64,000 nucleotides of DNA from Pseudomonas viridiflava. Its GTDB lineage: Bacteria; Pseudomonadota; Gammaproteobacteria; Pseudomonadales; Pseudomonadaceae. A program made the translations under genes and the position numbers. The number at the start of each line of letters is the position of its first letter. Position 1 is the stretch's first letter. The DNA lies in the NCBI RefSeq assembly GCF_900590885.1, contig NZ_UUON01000001.1, forward strand, positions 806,001 to 870,000, written 5' to 3'. This document shows, in pieces, positions 45,890 through 54,961 of the stretch. The notes under the pieces were generated by a model. The model worked only from the letters and a program-made list of their open reading frames with translations, had not been told where the DNA came from and ran no database searches.

Positions 45890-46788
45890 GCAACCCGCTG
45901 ACCCTTTACCTCACCCGCCTGGCGCCCTCCAGCCAACTGACCATGCGCTACGTGCTGCAGGATGCCGCCGACCGCCTGGGCTTCGAAGACATCAACCTTG
46001 AAGACATCGGTTGGCACCAACTGCAACCCGAACACGTGATCGCCCTGGTGGCCGCCTTGCGCGAGGACGGCTATGCGCCGAATACCTCGTCGCTGTACGT
46101 GAATGCGGTGCGCGGGGTCATGAATGAAGCCTGGCGGTTGAGCCTGATCAGCCAGGAACACCTGTTGCGCATGCGCATGGTCAAGGCCGCTGCCGGCAGC
46201 CGCCTGGGCCAGGGCCGCAACCTGCGGCGCACGCTGATCCGCGAAATGATGGAGGTCTGCGCCGCCGACCCACGCCCCCAGGGCCTGCGCGACGCGGCGG
46301 TGATCGGGATTTTATATGGCTCGGGCATGCGCAAGTCCGAGTCGGTCAACCTCGACCTGGCGCAGGTCAACTTCGACGAGCGCAGCTTGCGGGTGATCGG
46401 CAAGGGCAACAAGGAACTGATCAAATATGCGCCCGACTGGGCCTTCGCCAAGTTACAGGCGTGGCTGGCGTTTCGGCGTGAGCAGCTCAAAGAGGGCGAG
46501 CAGGACGACAGTTTCCTGTTCAACCGCATCCGCCGGGGCAGCCACATCACCCGCGAGCGCATCACCAAACACGCGATTTACTACATCGCCCGCCAGCGTG
46601 GCGAACAGGTAGGGGTGAAGATCATGCCCCATGACTTTCGCCGCTCGTTCATCACGCGGGTGATTGAGGAGCATGACCTGTCGATCGCGCAGAAACTGGC
46701 GCACCACACTAATATCCAGACCACTGCCAGCTATGACGTGCGCGACGACAATGAGCGGCGGCGGGCGGTGGACAGGTTTGACTTGTAG
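45874..46788 (+). CDS. Tyrosine-type site-specific recombinase/integrase
   Basis: 304 aa. The core-binding domain is about 1-105 and the catalytic domain about 115-300. All active-site residues are seen: R153 (GSGMRKSE), K177 (GKGNK), H253 and R256 (PHDFRRSF), H277 or H278 (AHHTN) and Y287 (TASYDVR). It therefore looks active. The start appears to be TTG 45874 with AAGG about 10 nt upstream; the next in-frame ATG is at residue 24. There are no other mobile genes, and no tRNA is adjacent. The substrate is unknown; the surrounding palindromes are candidates. Confidence 0.85.
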   Translation: MTESIRNPLTLYLTRLAPSSQLTMRYVLQDAADRLGFEDINLEDIGWHQLQPEHVIALVAALREDGYAPNTSSLYVNAVRGVMNEAWRLSLISQEHLLRMRMVKAAAGSRLGQGRNLRRTLIREMMEVCAADPRPQGLRDAAVIGILYGSGMRKSESVNLDLAQVNFDERSLRVIGKGNKELIKYAPDWAFAKLQAWLAFRREQLKEGEQDDSFLFNRIRRGSHITRERITKHAIYYIARQRGEQVGVKIMPHDFRRSFITRVIEEHDLSIAQKLAHHTNIQTTASYDVRDDNERRRAVDRFDL

Positions 46789-46828
46789 TGCCGCTGCAAC
46801 GTTTAACTGAACAAATAAAGATCAAAAT

Positions 46829-46918
46829 GTGGGAGGGGGCTTGCCCCCGATAGCGGTGGATCAGTCAATGCATTTATCAACTGACAGACTGCTATCGGGG
46901 GCAAGCCCCTCCCACATT
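46829..46918. repeat. REPIN-like pair of inverted REP sequences
   Basis: Two 27-28-nt copies (46828-46855 and 46891-46917) in opposite orientation share GTGGGAGGGG, CTTGCCCCCGATAGC and differ by one G in the G-run. About 35 bp separates them. The same core forms the perfect palindrome at 31492. This is the typical REPIN layout in fluorescent Pseudomonas. It lies between the convergent recombinase and SDR genes and may stop transcription from both sides. Confidence 0.85.
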
Positions 46919-46934
46919 GGTTTTGTACATGGCT

Positions 46935-47792
46935 TTAGAGTATTGGTTTGCCGCCGGTCACGGCGTAACGCGAGCCGGAGATGTAGCTGGCTTCATCCGA
47001 GGCCAGCAGCACATAGATCGGCGCCACTTCAACCGGCTGCCCCGGACGACCCAATGGGGTCTCGCTGCCGAAGCTCTTCACATCTTCATCGGTCATGGTC
47101 GCCACGATCAGCGGCGTCCAGATCGGGCCGGGTGCCACGCTGTTGACGCGAATGCCCTTGGGGCCCAGCAACTGCGCCAGGCCACCAGTAAAGTTGGCAA
47201 TCGCGCCTTTGGTGGCGGCATACGCCAGCAACGTCGGTTTGGGCATGTCGGAGTTGACCGAACTGGTGTTGATGATCGAACTGCCGGCCTTCATATGGGG
47301 CAGCGCGGCCTTGCAGATACGAAACATCGCCGTGATGTTGATATCGAAGGTCTTCACCCATTCCTCATCCTCGATCTCTTCGAGGGTTTCGTGGGTCATC
47401 TGGAACGCGGCGTTGTTGACCAGCACATCGATGCGGCCGAACTGCTCGACGGTCTTGTCCACCAACGCCTGGCAGGTGGCCTTTTGCGCAATATCGCCAG
47501 GCAACAGCAGGCACTGGCGCCCGGCTTCTTCGACCCAACGCGCGGTTTCCCTGGCGTCTTCATGCTCATCCAGATAGGCGATAGCCACATCGGCCCCTTC
47601 GCGGGCAAAGGCGATGGCGACCGCACGACCAATGCCGCTGTCGGCGCCGGTGATCAGCGCGATCTTGTTGGCCAGGCGGCCTGAGCCCTGGTAGCTTTTT
47701 TCGCCGCAGTCGGGGTACGGGTCCATTTTTTTCTGGGTGCCGGGTACGGCTTGGGCCTGGGGGGCGAATGGCGGGCGTGGGTAATCAGTCAT
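46935..47792 (-). CDS. Short-chain dehydrogenase with N-terminal extension (YghA/general-stress type)
   Basis: 285 aa. A Pro-rich N-terminal tail of about 40 residues precedes the SDR core: GADSGIGRAVA, NNAAFQ and YAATKGAIANFT, with a C-terminal ASYISGSRYAVTGGKPIL. This extension is typical of the YghA/YhdF stress-linked subgroup. The substrate is unknown. ATG 47792 is preferred because GGAG lies 6 nt upstream; another ATG at 47804 has none. Confidence 0.85.
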   Translation of the reverse strand: MTDYPRPPFAPQAQAVPGTQKKMDPYPDCGEKSYQGSGRLANKIALITGADSGIGRAVAIAFAREGADVAIAYLDEHEDARETARWVEEAGRQCLLLPGDIAQKATCQALVDKTVEQFGRIDVLVNNAAFQMTHETLEEIEDEEWVKTFDINITAMFRICKAALPHMKAGSSIINTSSVNSDMPKPTLLAYAATKGAIANFTGGLAQLLGPKGIRVNSVAPGPIWTPLIVATMTDEDVKSFGSETPLGRPGQPVEVAPIYVLLASDEASYISGSRYAVTGGKPIL

Positions 47793-47871
47793 TGCGATCT
47801 CCATAGGTTTTCAAAGGCGCTATGGGTTTAGTAATGATGGGCTTGGCGATAGTTGTAATGGATGCGGTTGA

Positions 47872-47898
47872 GGCCCGACGAGCGGTTCCCGTCGGGCC
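47872..47898 (-). terminator. Hairpin downstream of the MFS gene
   Basis: Perfect 9-bp GC-rich arms (GGCCCGACG, CGTCGGGCC) with a 9-nt loop, starting 11 nt past the MFS stop on the minus strand. No T-tract follows, so it could stabilise the 3' end rather than terminate. Confidence 0.5.
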
Positions 47899-47909
47899 GG
47901 CCGGTGGTA

Positions 47910-49118
47910 TCAGGAGGAGGGCGGGGCGCTCGCCAAGTGGGCCGGCAGGCGGCGTAACGTCCACAGAACCGTGAGCATCGCCGCCACCGCGCAGAGCGCG
48001 ATGCCGATCAGCATGGGCGCGGGCGTGTGGTCGGCAAATACACCGACAAGGCTCATGGATACCGCCGCCGTGATCATCTGAATCGCGCCCAGCAGGGCCG
48101 AGGCGGAGCCTGCCACCGCGCCGTGATCTTCCAGGGACAACACACCGGCCGCGGGCAACAGCAGGCCAAGGAAACCGAAGCCGATAAACAGCAACGTCAT
48201 CATCAGGGCCAGGCTGTCGACCCACAGGGTGGTGGCCGCCAGCAGGGCCATGACGGCGGCAACCGCCACCACTGACCAGCGAATCAGCGGCGCCAGGCCA
48301 AAGCGTGCACTGAGGCGTGCGGTGAGTTGGCTCATTGCAAAAAACGACGCGGCATTCAGCGCGAAGCACAGGCTGAATTGCGTGGGCGTGAGGCCGAAGT
48401 ATTCGATGTACACGAACGGCGCGCTGCCGATAAACACAAAGAAGGTGGCCAGGCCAAACCCGCTGACGATGGACAAGCCGATGAAAACCGGGTCACGCAG
48501 CAACGCCCCATAACTGCTGAACGCAGTGCCCAGGGTCTTGCCCAGGCGACGCTCGGCCGGGTGAGTTTCCGGCAGTTGCACGATGGTCATCACCAGGCAC
48601 GCCACGGCGACCACTGCGAGCACGGCGAACACTTCGCGCCAACTCCACAGCGTGATCACCAGGCTGCCGGCCAACGGCGCGAGAATTGGCGAGACACTCA
48701 TCACCAGCATCAGCAGGGCCATCAGGCGTGCGGCTTCGTGGCCGGTATACAGGTCGCGCACGATCGCCCGGGGGATGACCATGCCTGCACACGCGCCGAA
48801 TGCCTGCACGGCGCGAAAAGCAATCAACACTTCAATGGTTGGCGCCAACGCGCAGCCGACACTGCCGATGGCAAAGATCACCAGCCCGGCGTAGATCGGC
48901 GGTTTGCGCCCGAATACATCACTCAGCGGGCCATAGAACAGCTGGCACACGCCAATGATCATGAAGAACACCGTGAGGCTCATCTGCACCGCCGCCGGCG
49001 AGGCGTGCAGGCTGGCGCCCAGGGTTGGCAGCGCGGGCAAGTAGATGTCGATGGCAAAGGGGCCGACGGCGGTGATCAACCCCAGCAGCAGGGCCAGGTG
49101 GGCGATACTTCGAGACAT
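47910..49118 (-). CDS. Bcr/CflA-type MFS multidrug transporter
   Basis: 402 aa with 12 TM helices. MFS motif A-like YGPLSDVFGRKPPIYAGL follows TM2, and the DHA1 motif C-like VMSVSPILAPLAGSLV is in TM5. It resembles the Bcr/CflA family of proton-driven drug exporters. ATG 49118 starts directly before TM1; the frame runs to 49190 with no site. It is divergent from the chemoreceptor at 49265 and lies upstream of the SDR gene on the same strand with a 117-bp gap. Confidence 0.87.
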   Translation of the reverse strand: MSRSIAHLALLLGLITAVGPFAIDIYLPALPTLGASLHASPAAVQMSLTVFFMIIGVCQLFYGPLSDVFGRKPPIYAGLVIFAIGSVGCALAPTIEVLIAFRAVQAFGACAGMVIPRAIVRDLYTGHEAARLMALLMLVMSVSPILAPLAGSLVITLWSWREVFAVLAVVAVACLVMTIVQLPETHPAERRLGKTLGTAFSSYGALLRDPVFIGLSIVSGFGLATFFVFIGSAPFVYIEYFGLTPTQFSLCFALNAASFFAMSQLTARLSARFGLAPLIRWSVVAVAAVMALLAATTLWVDSLALMMTLLFIGFGFLGLLLPAAGVLSLEDHGAVAGSASALLGAIQMITAAVSMSLVGVFADHTPAPMLIGIALCAVAAMLTVLWTLRRLPAHLASAPPSS

Positions 49119-49264
49119 TAGTACGATCCGGGCAGCACAGAAGCCGGTCAGCTTAAGGGATCCACGCCGATCCGCAAACTTGGGCTTCACTAATACAGCA
49201 CTGCGCCGATAACGTTATGAGTGGTTGGGTTTCCAACCAGCGGTCCAGGTACGGGGATACCAGC

Positions 49265-50878
49265 ATGACGATCAGATTACGCTTGATGCTATTGATTGCG
49301 ACCGGGCTGCTGGCTTCGCTGGTCATGAGCCTGGCCGGGTACCTGGGGAATACGCGGATGGGCGACGCCGTGCAGGCCAATGAGGTGAGCATGACGGTGC
49401 TGCGCAACCATATGGAAGCGGACATGATGCACGACGCGCTGCGCGCCGATGTGTTGTCGGCGATGTTGGTGGGCCTGGGCAAAAGCACCAGCACCCGGGC
49501 TGAGGTGAGCAGCTCGCTCAAGGAACATGCCGAGCATTTCCGCCAGGTACTGGGCGACAACCTCACGCTGCCGCTGGACGACACGCTCAAGGCCAGCCTG
49601 GAAAAAATCAAGCCCAGCCTCGATACCTACATCAGCGCCGGTGAGCGCATTGTTGCGCTGGCCCTGGACAATCCCGAGGCCGCGCGCGGCGAACTGGACA
49701 CCTTCAATACGGCCTTCAGCACGCTGGAAGACCAGATGGCGGCCCTCAGTGAATTGATCGAAACCAACACGCAACAGACCAGCAGCGCCACGCGGCAGAC
49801 CCTCAGCACTGCCAATTTCACCCTCGGCGCCGTACTGATCGCCAGCCTCTTGCTGCTGTTGGCGCAGGGCCGCTGGGTGATCCTGAGCATCATGGGCCCG
49901 CTGCAAACCGCCAGCCGCATTGCTGCAAGCATTGCCCGGGGCAACTTGAGCGAGCCGATTGTCGAACCCAAACGCAACGACGAAGCCGGTGCACTGATCC
50001 GCAGCCTGGCCACGATGCAGCGGGATCTGCGCGGCATGATCGAAGTGGTGCGCGGCAATGCCCAGGGCGTCAACAGCATGAGCGAGCAACTCAGCCACGG
50101 CTGCCATGAAGTTGCCGGCAGCAGCCAGCAGCAAAGCGCCGCCGCCAGCACCATGGCGGCGGCAGCCAGTGAAATGACTGCCAGCATCGAGGAAATCACC
50201 CGCCATGCCGGGCGCGCGCTGGACATGGCCAACCAGGCTGAAACCCTGGCCAAGGATGGCGGCCGGGTGATTCACCAGGTGGTCAAGGACATGGATGGCA
50301 TTGCCCGTTCAGCGCAGCAGTCGGCCCTGGTGATTCGCACGCTGGACAAGGAATCCGAGGCGATCTTCAGCATTATCCAGGTGATTAAAGGCATCGCTGA
50401 CCAGACCAACCTGCTGGCCCTGAACGCTGCGATTGAAGCCGCCCGGGCCGGCGAACAGGGGCGCGGTTTTGCGGTAGTCGCCGATGAAGTGCGCAGCCTG
50501 GCGGGGCGCACCAGTGCATCGACCCAGGAAATCGCCAGCATGGTCGGGCGTATCCAGCAGAACACCCGAGAAGCGGTGACCAGCATGGAGGAGGGCGTGG
50601 CGCAGGTGGACAAGGGCATGGCCGTGACCGCCGAGGTTGAACGGGCCATCCGCGAAATTCTGCAGGCCACGTTGAACACCACGGAGTTGGTGAATGATAT
50701 CTCGCGCACGATTGGCGAGCAGAGCCTGGCCAGTAATGAAATCGCGCATCAAGTGGAGATGATCGCGGGCATGTCGGAGAACAATAGTCGAGTGATAGGG
50801 CAGACAGCCTCGACCACCGACGAGTTGGCCGGTTTGGCCGGCAAGCTGTCGCAATCGGTCGGGCGTTTTCAGCTTTGA
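49265..50878 (+). CDS. Methyl-accepting chemotaxis protein
   Basis: 537 aa. TM1 (about 7-27), a four-helix-bundle periplasmic sensor (about 30-185), TM2 (about 190-212), HAMP and the signalling domain. The conserved tip reads [37 protein letters not shown]. The ligand is unknown. ATG 49265 has GGGGA at 8 nt and directly precedes TM1. A 13-bp perfect hairpin follows the gene. Confidence 0.92.
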   Translation: MTIRLRLMLLIATGLLASLVMSLAGYLGNTRMGDAVQANEVSMTVLRNHMEADMMHDALRADVLSAMLVGLGKSTSTRAEVSSSLKEHAEHFRQVLGDNLTLPLDDTLKASLEKIKPSLDTYISAGERIVALALDNPEAARGELDTFNTAFSTLEDQMAALSELIETNTQQTSSATRQTLSTANFTLGAVLIASLLLLLAQGRWVILSIMGPLQTASRIAASIARGNLSEPIVEPKRNDEAGALIRSLATMQRDLRGMIEVVRGNAQGVNSMSEQLSHGCHEVAGSSQQQSAAASTMAAAASEMTASIEEITRHAGRALDMANQAETLAKDGGRVIHQVVKDMDGIARSAQQSALVIRTLDKESEAIFSIIQVIKGIADQTNLLALNAAIEAARAGEQGRGFAVVADEVRSLAGRTSASTQEIASMVGRIQQNTREAVTSMEEGVAQVDKGMAVTAEVERAIREILQATLNTTELVNDISRTIGEQSLASNEIAHQVEMIAGMSENNSRVIGQTASTTDELAGLAGKLSQSVGRFQL

Positions 50879-50897
50879 ATATATAACCTATTGATTT

Positions 50898-50927
50898 AAC
50901 TCAACTAAATAGTCATTTAGTTGAGTT
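50898..50927. terminator. Bidirectional hairpin between MCP and HxlR genes
   Basis: Perfect 13-bp arms (AACTCAACTAAAT and ATTTAGTTGAGTT) around an AGTC loop, centred between the converging ends at 50878 and 50946. It lacks a long T-tract but is the only strong structure there. Confidence 0.65.
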
Positions 50928-50945
50928 GGATTTCAGGGCAGGGGC

Positions 50946-51305
50946 TCAGGGTGGGGAGAGGGCAGACGCACGTCGCGCACTGATGCGTTCAACCGTCTGC
51001 ATATGCTCCGTGCCCCATTGGCACAGCGTTCCCAGTGCAGCTGCCAGGGAGCGCCCGAAGGGAGTCAGGGAATACTCGACTTTGGGCGGGATTTCCTGGA
51101 AGTCGACGCGAGCAATGATTTCATCGCGTTCCAGCTCTTTAAGCTGCTGAATCAAAACCTTATCCGTCACGCTGCCAATCGCACGGCGCAATTCGCCGTA
51201 ACGGTGAACATTCTGCGCCAGGTGGAAGAGCACCAAGGGTTTCCACTTGCCGCCAATCACCGCCAGAGCCGCTTCGAGCCCGCAATTGTAGCTGTTATTC
51301 GCCAT
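50946..51305 (-). CDS. HxlR family transcriptional regulator
   Basis: 119 aa winged helix with the HxlR core (GLEAALAVIGGKWKPLVLFHLAQ, RYGELRRAIGSVTDKVLIQQLKELE, VEYSLTPFGRSLAAAL). It carries a Cys near the N-terminus (NSYNCG), as many redox- or electrophile-sensing members do. It is divergent from an SDR gene, a typical regulator-target pair. Start ATG 51305; the ribosome site is weak. Confidence 0.87.
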   Translation of the reverse strand: MANNSYNCGLEAALAVIGGKWKPLVLFHLAQNVHRYGELRRAIGSVTDKVLIQQLKELERDEIIARVDFQEIPPKVEYSLTPFGRSLAAALGTLCQWGTEHMQTVERISARRASALSPP

Positions 51306-51345
51306 GGTTATGACTCGCTCGGGGGTACTTACTAAAAGGTGCATA

Positions 51346-51361
51346 CTATTCAAAAGAATAG
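51346..51361. promoter_or_regulatory. Perfect 6-4-6 palindrome, candidate HxlR operator
   Basis: CTATTC-AAAA-GAATAG lies between the divergent HxlR (start 51305) and SDR (start 51403) genes. Its size and place suit a dimeric winged-helix repressor controlling both promoters. Confidence 0.45.
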
Positions 51362-51402
51362 CCTGGATCTACAGTTGCGCCTCACATTCTTGGGAGTTCA
51401 CC

Positions 51403-52152
51403 ATGAGCAGGCTCAGCGGAAAAATTGCAGTGGTTACCGGCGGCAACAGCGGCATTGGCCTGGCGAGCGCCATTCGTTTCGCCGCGGAAGGCGCGCAGGT
51501 GGTTATCGTCGGACGCAGGCAGGACGAACTGGACAAGGCCCTGCACCTGATCGGCCCTGAGGCCATCGCCATCCAGGGCGACATTTCGAACCTGGATGAC
51601 CTTGATCGCATCTTCACTCAGGTCAAGGCCAGCAAAGGCCGCATCGACGTGCTGTTCGCCAATGCCGGGCTGGGGGATTTCCAACCGATCGGATCGATCA
51701 CAGAAGAGTCGTTTGATCGCACGTTCGGTATCAACGTGAAAGGTACGCTGTTCACCGTACAAAAAGCCTTGCCGTTGATGCAAGCAGGCAGCTCGGTAAT
51801 CCTGACGGGTTCGACGACAGGCACCATGGGCACGCCAGCATTCAGCGTGTACAGCGCCACCAAGGCGGCACTGCGCAATTTCGCCAGAAGCTGGGCGCTG
51901 GACCTGAAAGGCACAGGGATTCGCGTCAACGTGCTCTCACCAGGCCCGATCTCGACACCCGGTTTGGACCACGCGCTTTCAAGCACGGGCCAGAAGGATG
52001 CAATCATCGACGACATGACGGCCCAGGTTCCACTGAGCCGCATCGGAAAACCCGAAGAAGTTGCAGCGGCGGCGTTGTTCCTGGCATCGGATGAAAGCAG
52101 CTTCATGACCGGCAGTGAAATGTTCGTGGATGGAGGGTTTGCACAAGTGTGA
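51403..52152 (+). CDS. Short-chain dehydrogenase/reductase
   Basis: 249 aa classical SDR: TGGNSGIGLASA, NAGLGDF, a Ser-containing LTGSTTGT strand and YSATKAALRNFARS, with the C-terminal SSFMTGSEMFVDGGFAQV. The substrate is unknown; NADPH preference is plausible from the GRR turn (VIVGRRQDEL). TGGGAG lies 7 nt before ATG. Divergent from HxlR, which probably controls it. Confidence 0.88.
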   Translation: MSRLSGKIAVVTGGNSGIGLASAIRFAAEGAQVVIVGRRQDELDKALHLIGPEAIAIQGDISNLDDLDRIFTQVKASKGRIDVLFANAGLGDFQPIGSITEESFDRTFGINVKGTLFTVQKALPLMQAGSSVILTGSTTGTMGTPAFSVYSATKAALRNFARSWALDLKGTGIRVNVLSPGPISTPGLDHALSSTGQKDAIIDDMTAQVPLSRIGKPEEVAAAALFLASDESSFMTGSEMFVDGGFAQV

Positions 52153-52260
52153 ATCCGGCAGGGGTTTTGCCAGTTGAAATCTGACTGGCACCGCCCCTGA
52201 TTACGTAACAAGACATTGCGCATAATGTATATTATGTTAAATTATGTATCAGGCTACCGC

Positions 52261-52881
52261 TCACCTTTCCTGCTTGAGCACGCCATAGATCTCAGCAACC
52301 ACCTGCATCGTTGCGTCTTCAAGTGTTCCTTCATTGCGGCATAAAAACCAACCCTGCTCTGCAACCGCGCGCTCGAACGCCTCCGTACACGCCACATGTT
52401 GCTCCAGTTCATGGATCACCGTACTGCTCAGCCCACGATTCCGAGCCGCTGCCCTCATCCATGAAGTATCCGGCGCGGTCACTACGCCAACATGCAGGTC
52501 TGGCACTCGCACGTTTCGATCCATGTTCATTTGCAGAATCTCTGCGAACGTGATTGCCCGGCGAAACGCTGCGTCCGACGGATACCAGCGATCGATCAGG
52601 ATAATACTGTCGGCCGGCTGTTCAGGCAGCACGTGTTGGGAGATCCAGGCACGGCTGTCAGCGAGGCGCTCACACACCTGCACCTCCAACGCGCGGCTGG
52701 GATCTCTGGCGCACTGATTAACCATGGCCATGGTTTGTGCTCTATAGGGATCGCGCTTGCTTTCGCTTAGCCGGATCACCTTTTTATTGTCTGCTCTCAG
52801 TACAGCGGTAACGGCCTCCAACAGCGTGGTTTTGCCGACGCCCTTGGGCCCATCCAGAGAAACAAACAGCGGAGGATTCAT
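52261..52881 (-). CDS. Thymidylate kinase-like P-loop protein
   Basis: 206 aa with the P-loop GPKGVGKTT (11-19) and D97-R98-W99 (IDRWYPSDAAFRR), the position of the DR(Y/F/H) motif in dTMP kinases. A lid-like RAAARNRGLSS segment lies at about 140-150. It is probably a nucleoside monophosphate kinase relative rather than the housekeeping tmk, which in Pseudomonas sits with holB; this is known context, not seen here. No functional partner is adjacent, so it may be accessory. Confidence 0.7.
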   Translation of the reverse strand: MNPPLFVSLDGPKGVGKTTLLEAVTAVLRADNKKVIRLSESKRDPYRAQTMAMVNQCARDPSRALEVQVCERLADSRAWISQHVLPEQPADSIILIDRWYPSDAAFRRAITFAEILQMNMDRNVRVPDLHVGVVTAPDTSWMRAAARNRGLSSTVIHELEQHVACTEAFERAVAEQGWFLCRNEGTLEDATMQVVAEIYGVLKQER

Positions 52882-52974
52882 GGTTCACATCATTACGCGA
52901 CATTGATGCGCACTCTAGCACGCACTTCCAGACGTATTACCCAGCCCCCAACGGATGCTGGGCTTCGGTGCCTC

Positions 52975-53196
52975 TCACTTCACCAGATACAACTTGCGTG
53001 GCGGGCGCGCGGGTTTTGCCGGCTCGCTGACCAGGCTCTGCAACTGGTTGCTCAAGCTCTGGGTCGAGGTATACAGCTGGTGCAGTGCATCAAGCAGCGC
53101 TTGTTGTTGTTTGGCGTCAATTTCATGGGCTCGCTGGGCGAAACTGTCGCGCAGGTTGGCCATGCTTTTGATCAGGGGGCTTTCAGGCGGCGTCAT
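52975..53196 (-). CDS. Small 73-aa protein downstream of a chemoreceptor
   Basis: Start ATG 53196 with GGAG 6 nt upstream, 19 bp after the MCP stop. The product is a single amphipathic helix (about 9-55, KSMANLRDSFAQRAHEIDAK then QALLDALHQLYTSTQSL) with a basic Pro-rich tail ending LYLVK. No family is recognised. Co-transcription with the MCP suggests a link to that receptor. The frame continues upstream but is unsupported. Confidence 0.55.
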   Translation of the reverse strand: MTPPESPLIKSMANLRDSFAQRAHEIDAKQQQALLDALHQLYTSTQSLSNQLQSLVSEPAKPARPPRKLYLVK

Positions 53197-53215
53197 TATT
53201 GGCTCCGTTGACCGA

Positions 53216-54847
53216 TCAGTTGAAGATAAAACCATCGAGGCGCTGTTTAAGGTCCACCGCGATCTGCGCGAGGTCTTCGCTGGCAGCACGGGTCTGGTCG
53301 GAACGCACGGCAGAATGAATGGACAGATCGCGGATACGAATAATGCTGCGGTCCACCTCTTTGGCGACAAGTGCCTGCTCTTCGCATGCGGTGGCAATCA
53401 GCGTGTTGCGCTCATCGATGTTGCTCACGGTTTTGGTAATGCCCAGTAATGCGGTGTTCGCCGAGTCCGCTTGCTGACGCGTCGCGGTGGCCTGGTCCGA
53501 GCTGTCACTCAAGGCCCGGACGGTTTCCTGGGTACCGCTTTGGATGTGCACAATCATGCGCTCGATATCCATCGTCGAGGTGCTGGTACGGTGGGCCAAT
53601 GAGCGCACTTCATCGGCGACCACGGCAAATCCGCGCCCCGCCTCGCCGGCGCGCGCGGCCTCTATCGCGGCGTTAAGCGCCAGCAAGTTGGTTTGCTCGG
53701 CCACCGACCGAATGACCTCCAGGACTTTGCTGATCTCCAACGTGTTGGAGGCCAATTGCGTCGCTCGCTCTGAAGCACTGCTGACGCTAACGTCAAGTCG
53801 GGCAATGGCGCTCATGGTCGAATCGAGTTCCTGCTGACCATCTTTTGCCAGATTCAACGAAATCCGCGATTCATCCGAAGCCCCCAGCGCGTTGTGGGCG
53901 ACCTCCTCCACCGCTTGGCTCATCTCGGTGATGGCCGTGGCGGCTTGCTCGATCTCGCTGTTTTGCAGTTGAAGATCAGTGTTGCTGCTGGCAACCAGCA
54001 CACTCAGTTCCTCAGCCGAACTCGATAATTGGTTAGCCACCTGGTAAACGCTGGAGAGCGTGTCGCTCAGGTTGTCACGCATCACCACAATGACGCGCAG
54101 CAGTTGCGCCGCTTCATCGTCGCCACCGGCATCGAGCTCGACGCTGCGCAAATCACCGGAGGTGATCACGTTGGCACACTCGAGCGCCTGCGTGATCGGC
54201 CGGGCAATGCTGACGGTCAGGCGATGGGCGATGAGCGTAGCGCCCAAGGCGGCCAGGACGATAGTGATCAGGGTGATTCTCAACGCCGTGTCGTACGCTT
54301 TCTGCCCCGCCGCGCTGGCGACACGTTGCGCGTCGTCGTTGAGGCGCTCCAGCTCACCCAGGGCTTTGTTCATGTCCTGCGCGACCTTGGCCATGTCGCC
54401 GCTCACCAAGGCATTCGCTTGTGCGGTCAGGCCTTGGCCAAGCGCGTCGCGGCCCTGTTGGGCGAGTGTTCGATACTTTTCATACAGTGAATTAATAGTG
54501 TTGAACAGATCACGTTCGTGCTCACTGGTGATCAGGGGCCGATAGGCTTCCTGGGCGGCGACGAACTCTTGGGTTTCGGCGGTAAACGCGGCGTACAGTG
54601 CCGGCAGGTCGTCAGGCTTGGTCGAGGTCAGCAGGCTGAGGGCGCGGAATCGCACTTTGGTAAAGGCCAGGGTGATGTCGTCACCCAGGGCGATCCCCGG
54701 CAGTGCATCGTTTTCAACCACCAGGCTGGCGTTGCGAATTTCCTGGGACTGCAGCATGGCGAAGGCGCCCACGCCGATCAACGTCAGGATCACTGCGGCA
54801 AAACACACACGCATACGTGTTGCCAATCTGAATCGTCTTAACCACAT
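53216..54847 (-). CDS. Methyl-accepting chemotaxis protein
   Basis: 543 aa. TM1 (about 12-32), a four-helix-bundle periplasmic sensor (about 35-190), TM2 (about 192-212), HAMP, and the signalling tip [42 protein letters not shown] 54847 is chosen because GGAA stands 7 nt upstream; an earlier ATG at 54859 and a longer frame to 54934 lack sites. The ligand is unknown. Confidence 0.9.
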   Translation of the reverse strand: MWLRRFRLATRMRVCFAAVILTLIGVGAFAMLQSQEIRNASLVVENDALPGIALGDDITLAFTKVRFRALSLLTSTKPDDLPALYAAFTAETQEFVAAQEAYRPLITSEHERDLFNTINSLYEKYRTLAQQGRDALGQGLTAQANALVSGDMAKVAQDMNKALGELERLNDDAQRVASAAGQKAYDTALRITLITIVLAALGATLIAHRLTVSIARPITQALECANVITSGDLRSVELDAGGDDEAAQLLRVIVVMRDNLSDTLSSVYQVANQLSSSAEELSVLVASSNTDLQLQNSEIEQAATAITEMSQAVEEVAHNALGASDESRISLNLAKDGQQELDSTMSAIARLDVSVSSASERATQLASNTLEISKVLEVIRSVAEQTNLLALNAAIEAARAGEAGRGFAVVADEVRSLAHRTSTSTMDIERMIVHIQSGTQETVRALSDSSDQATATRQQADSANTALLGITKTVSNIDERNTLIATACEEQALVAKEVDRSIIRIRDLSIHSAVRSDQTRAASEDLAQIAVDLKQRLDGFIFN

Positions 54848-54961
54848 CAACTGTTCCATCCGCGCTTGAGAAATCTTGAAACGAATTCTCCTCTGCTTTT
54901 GTCGGCGCTTTTGACGATCAGGCCTTGAGGACAAATGAAAGCGGGATGGGGATAAACAATG

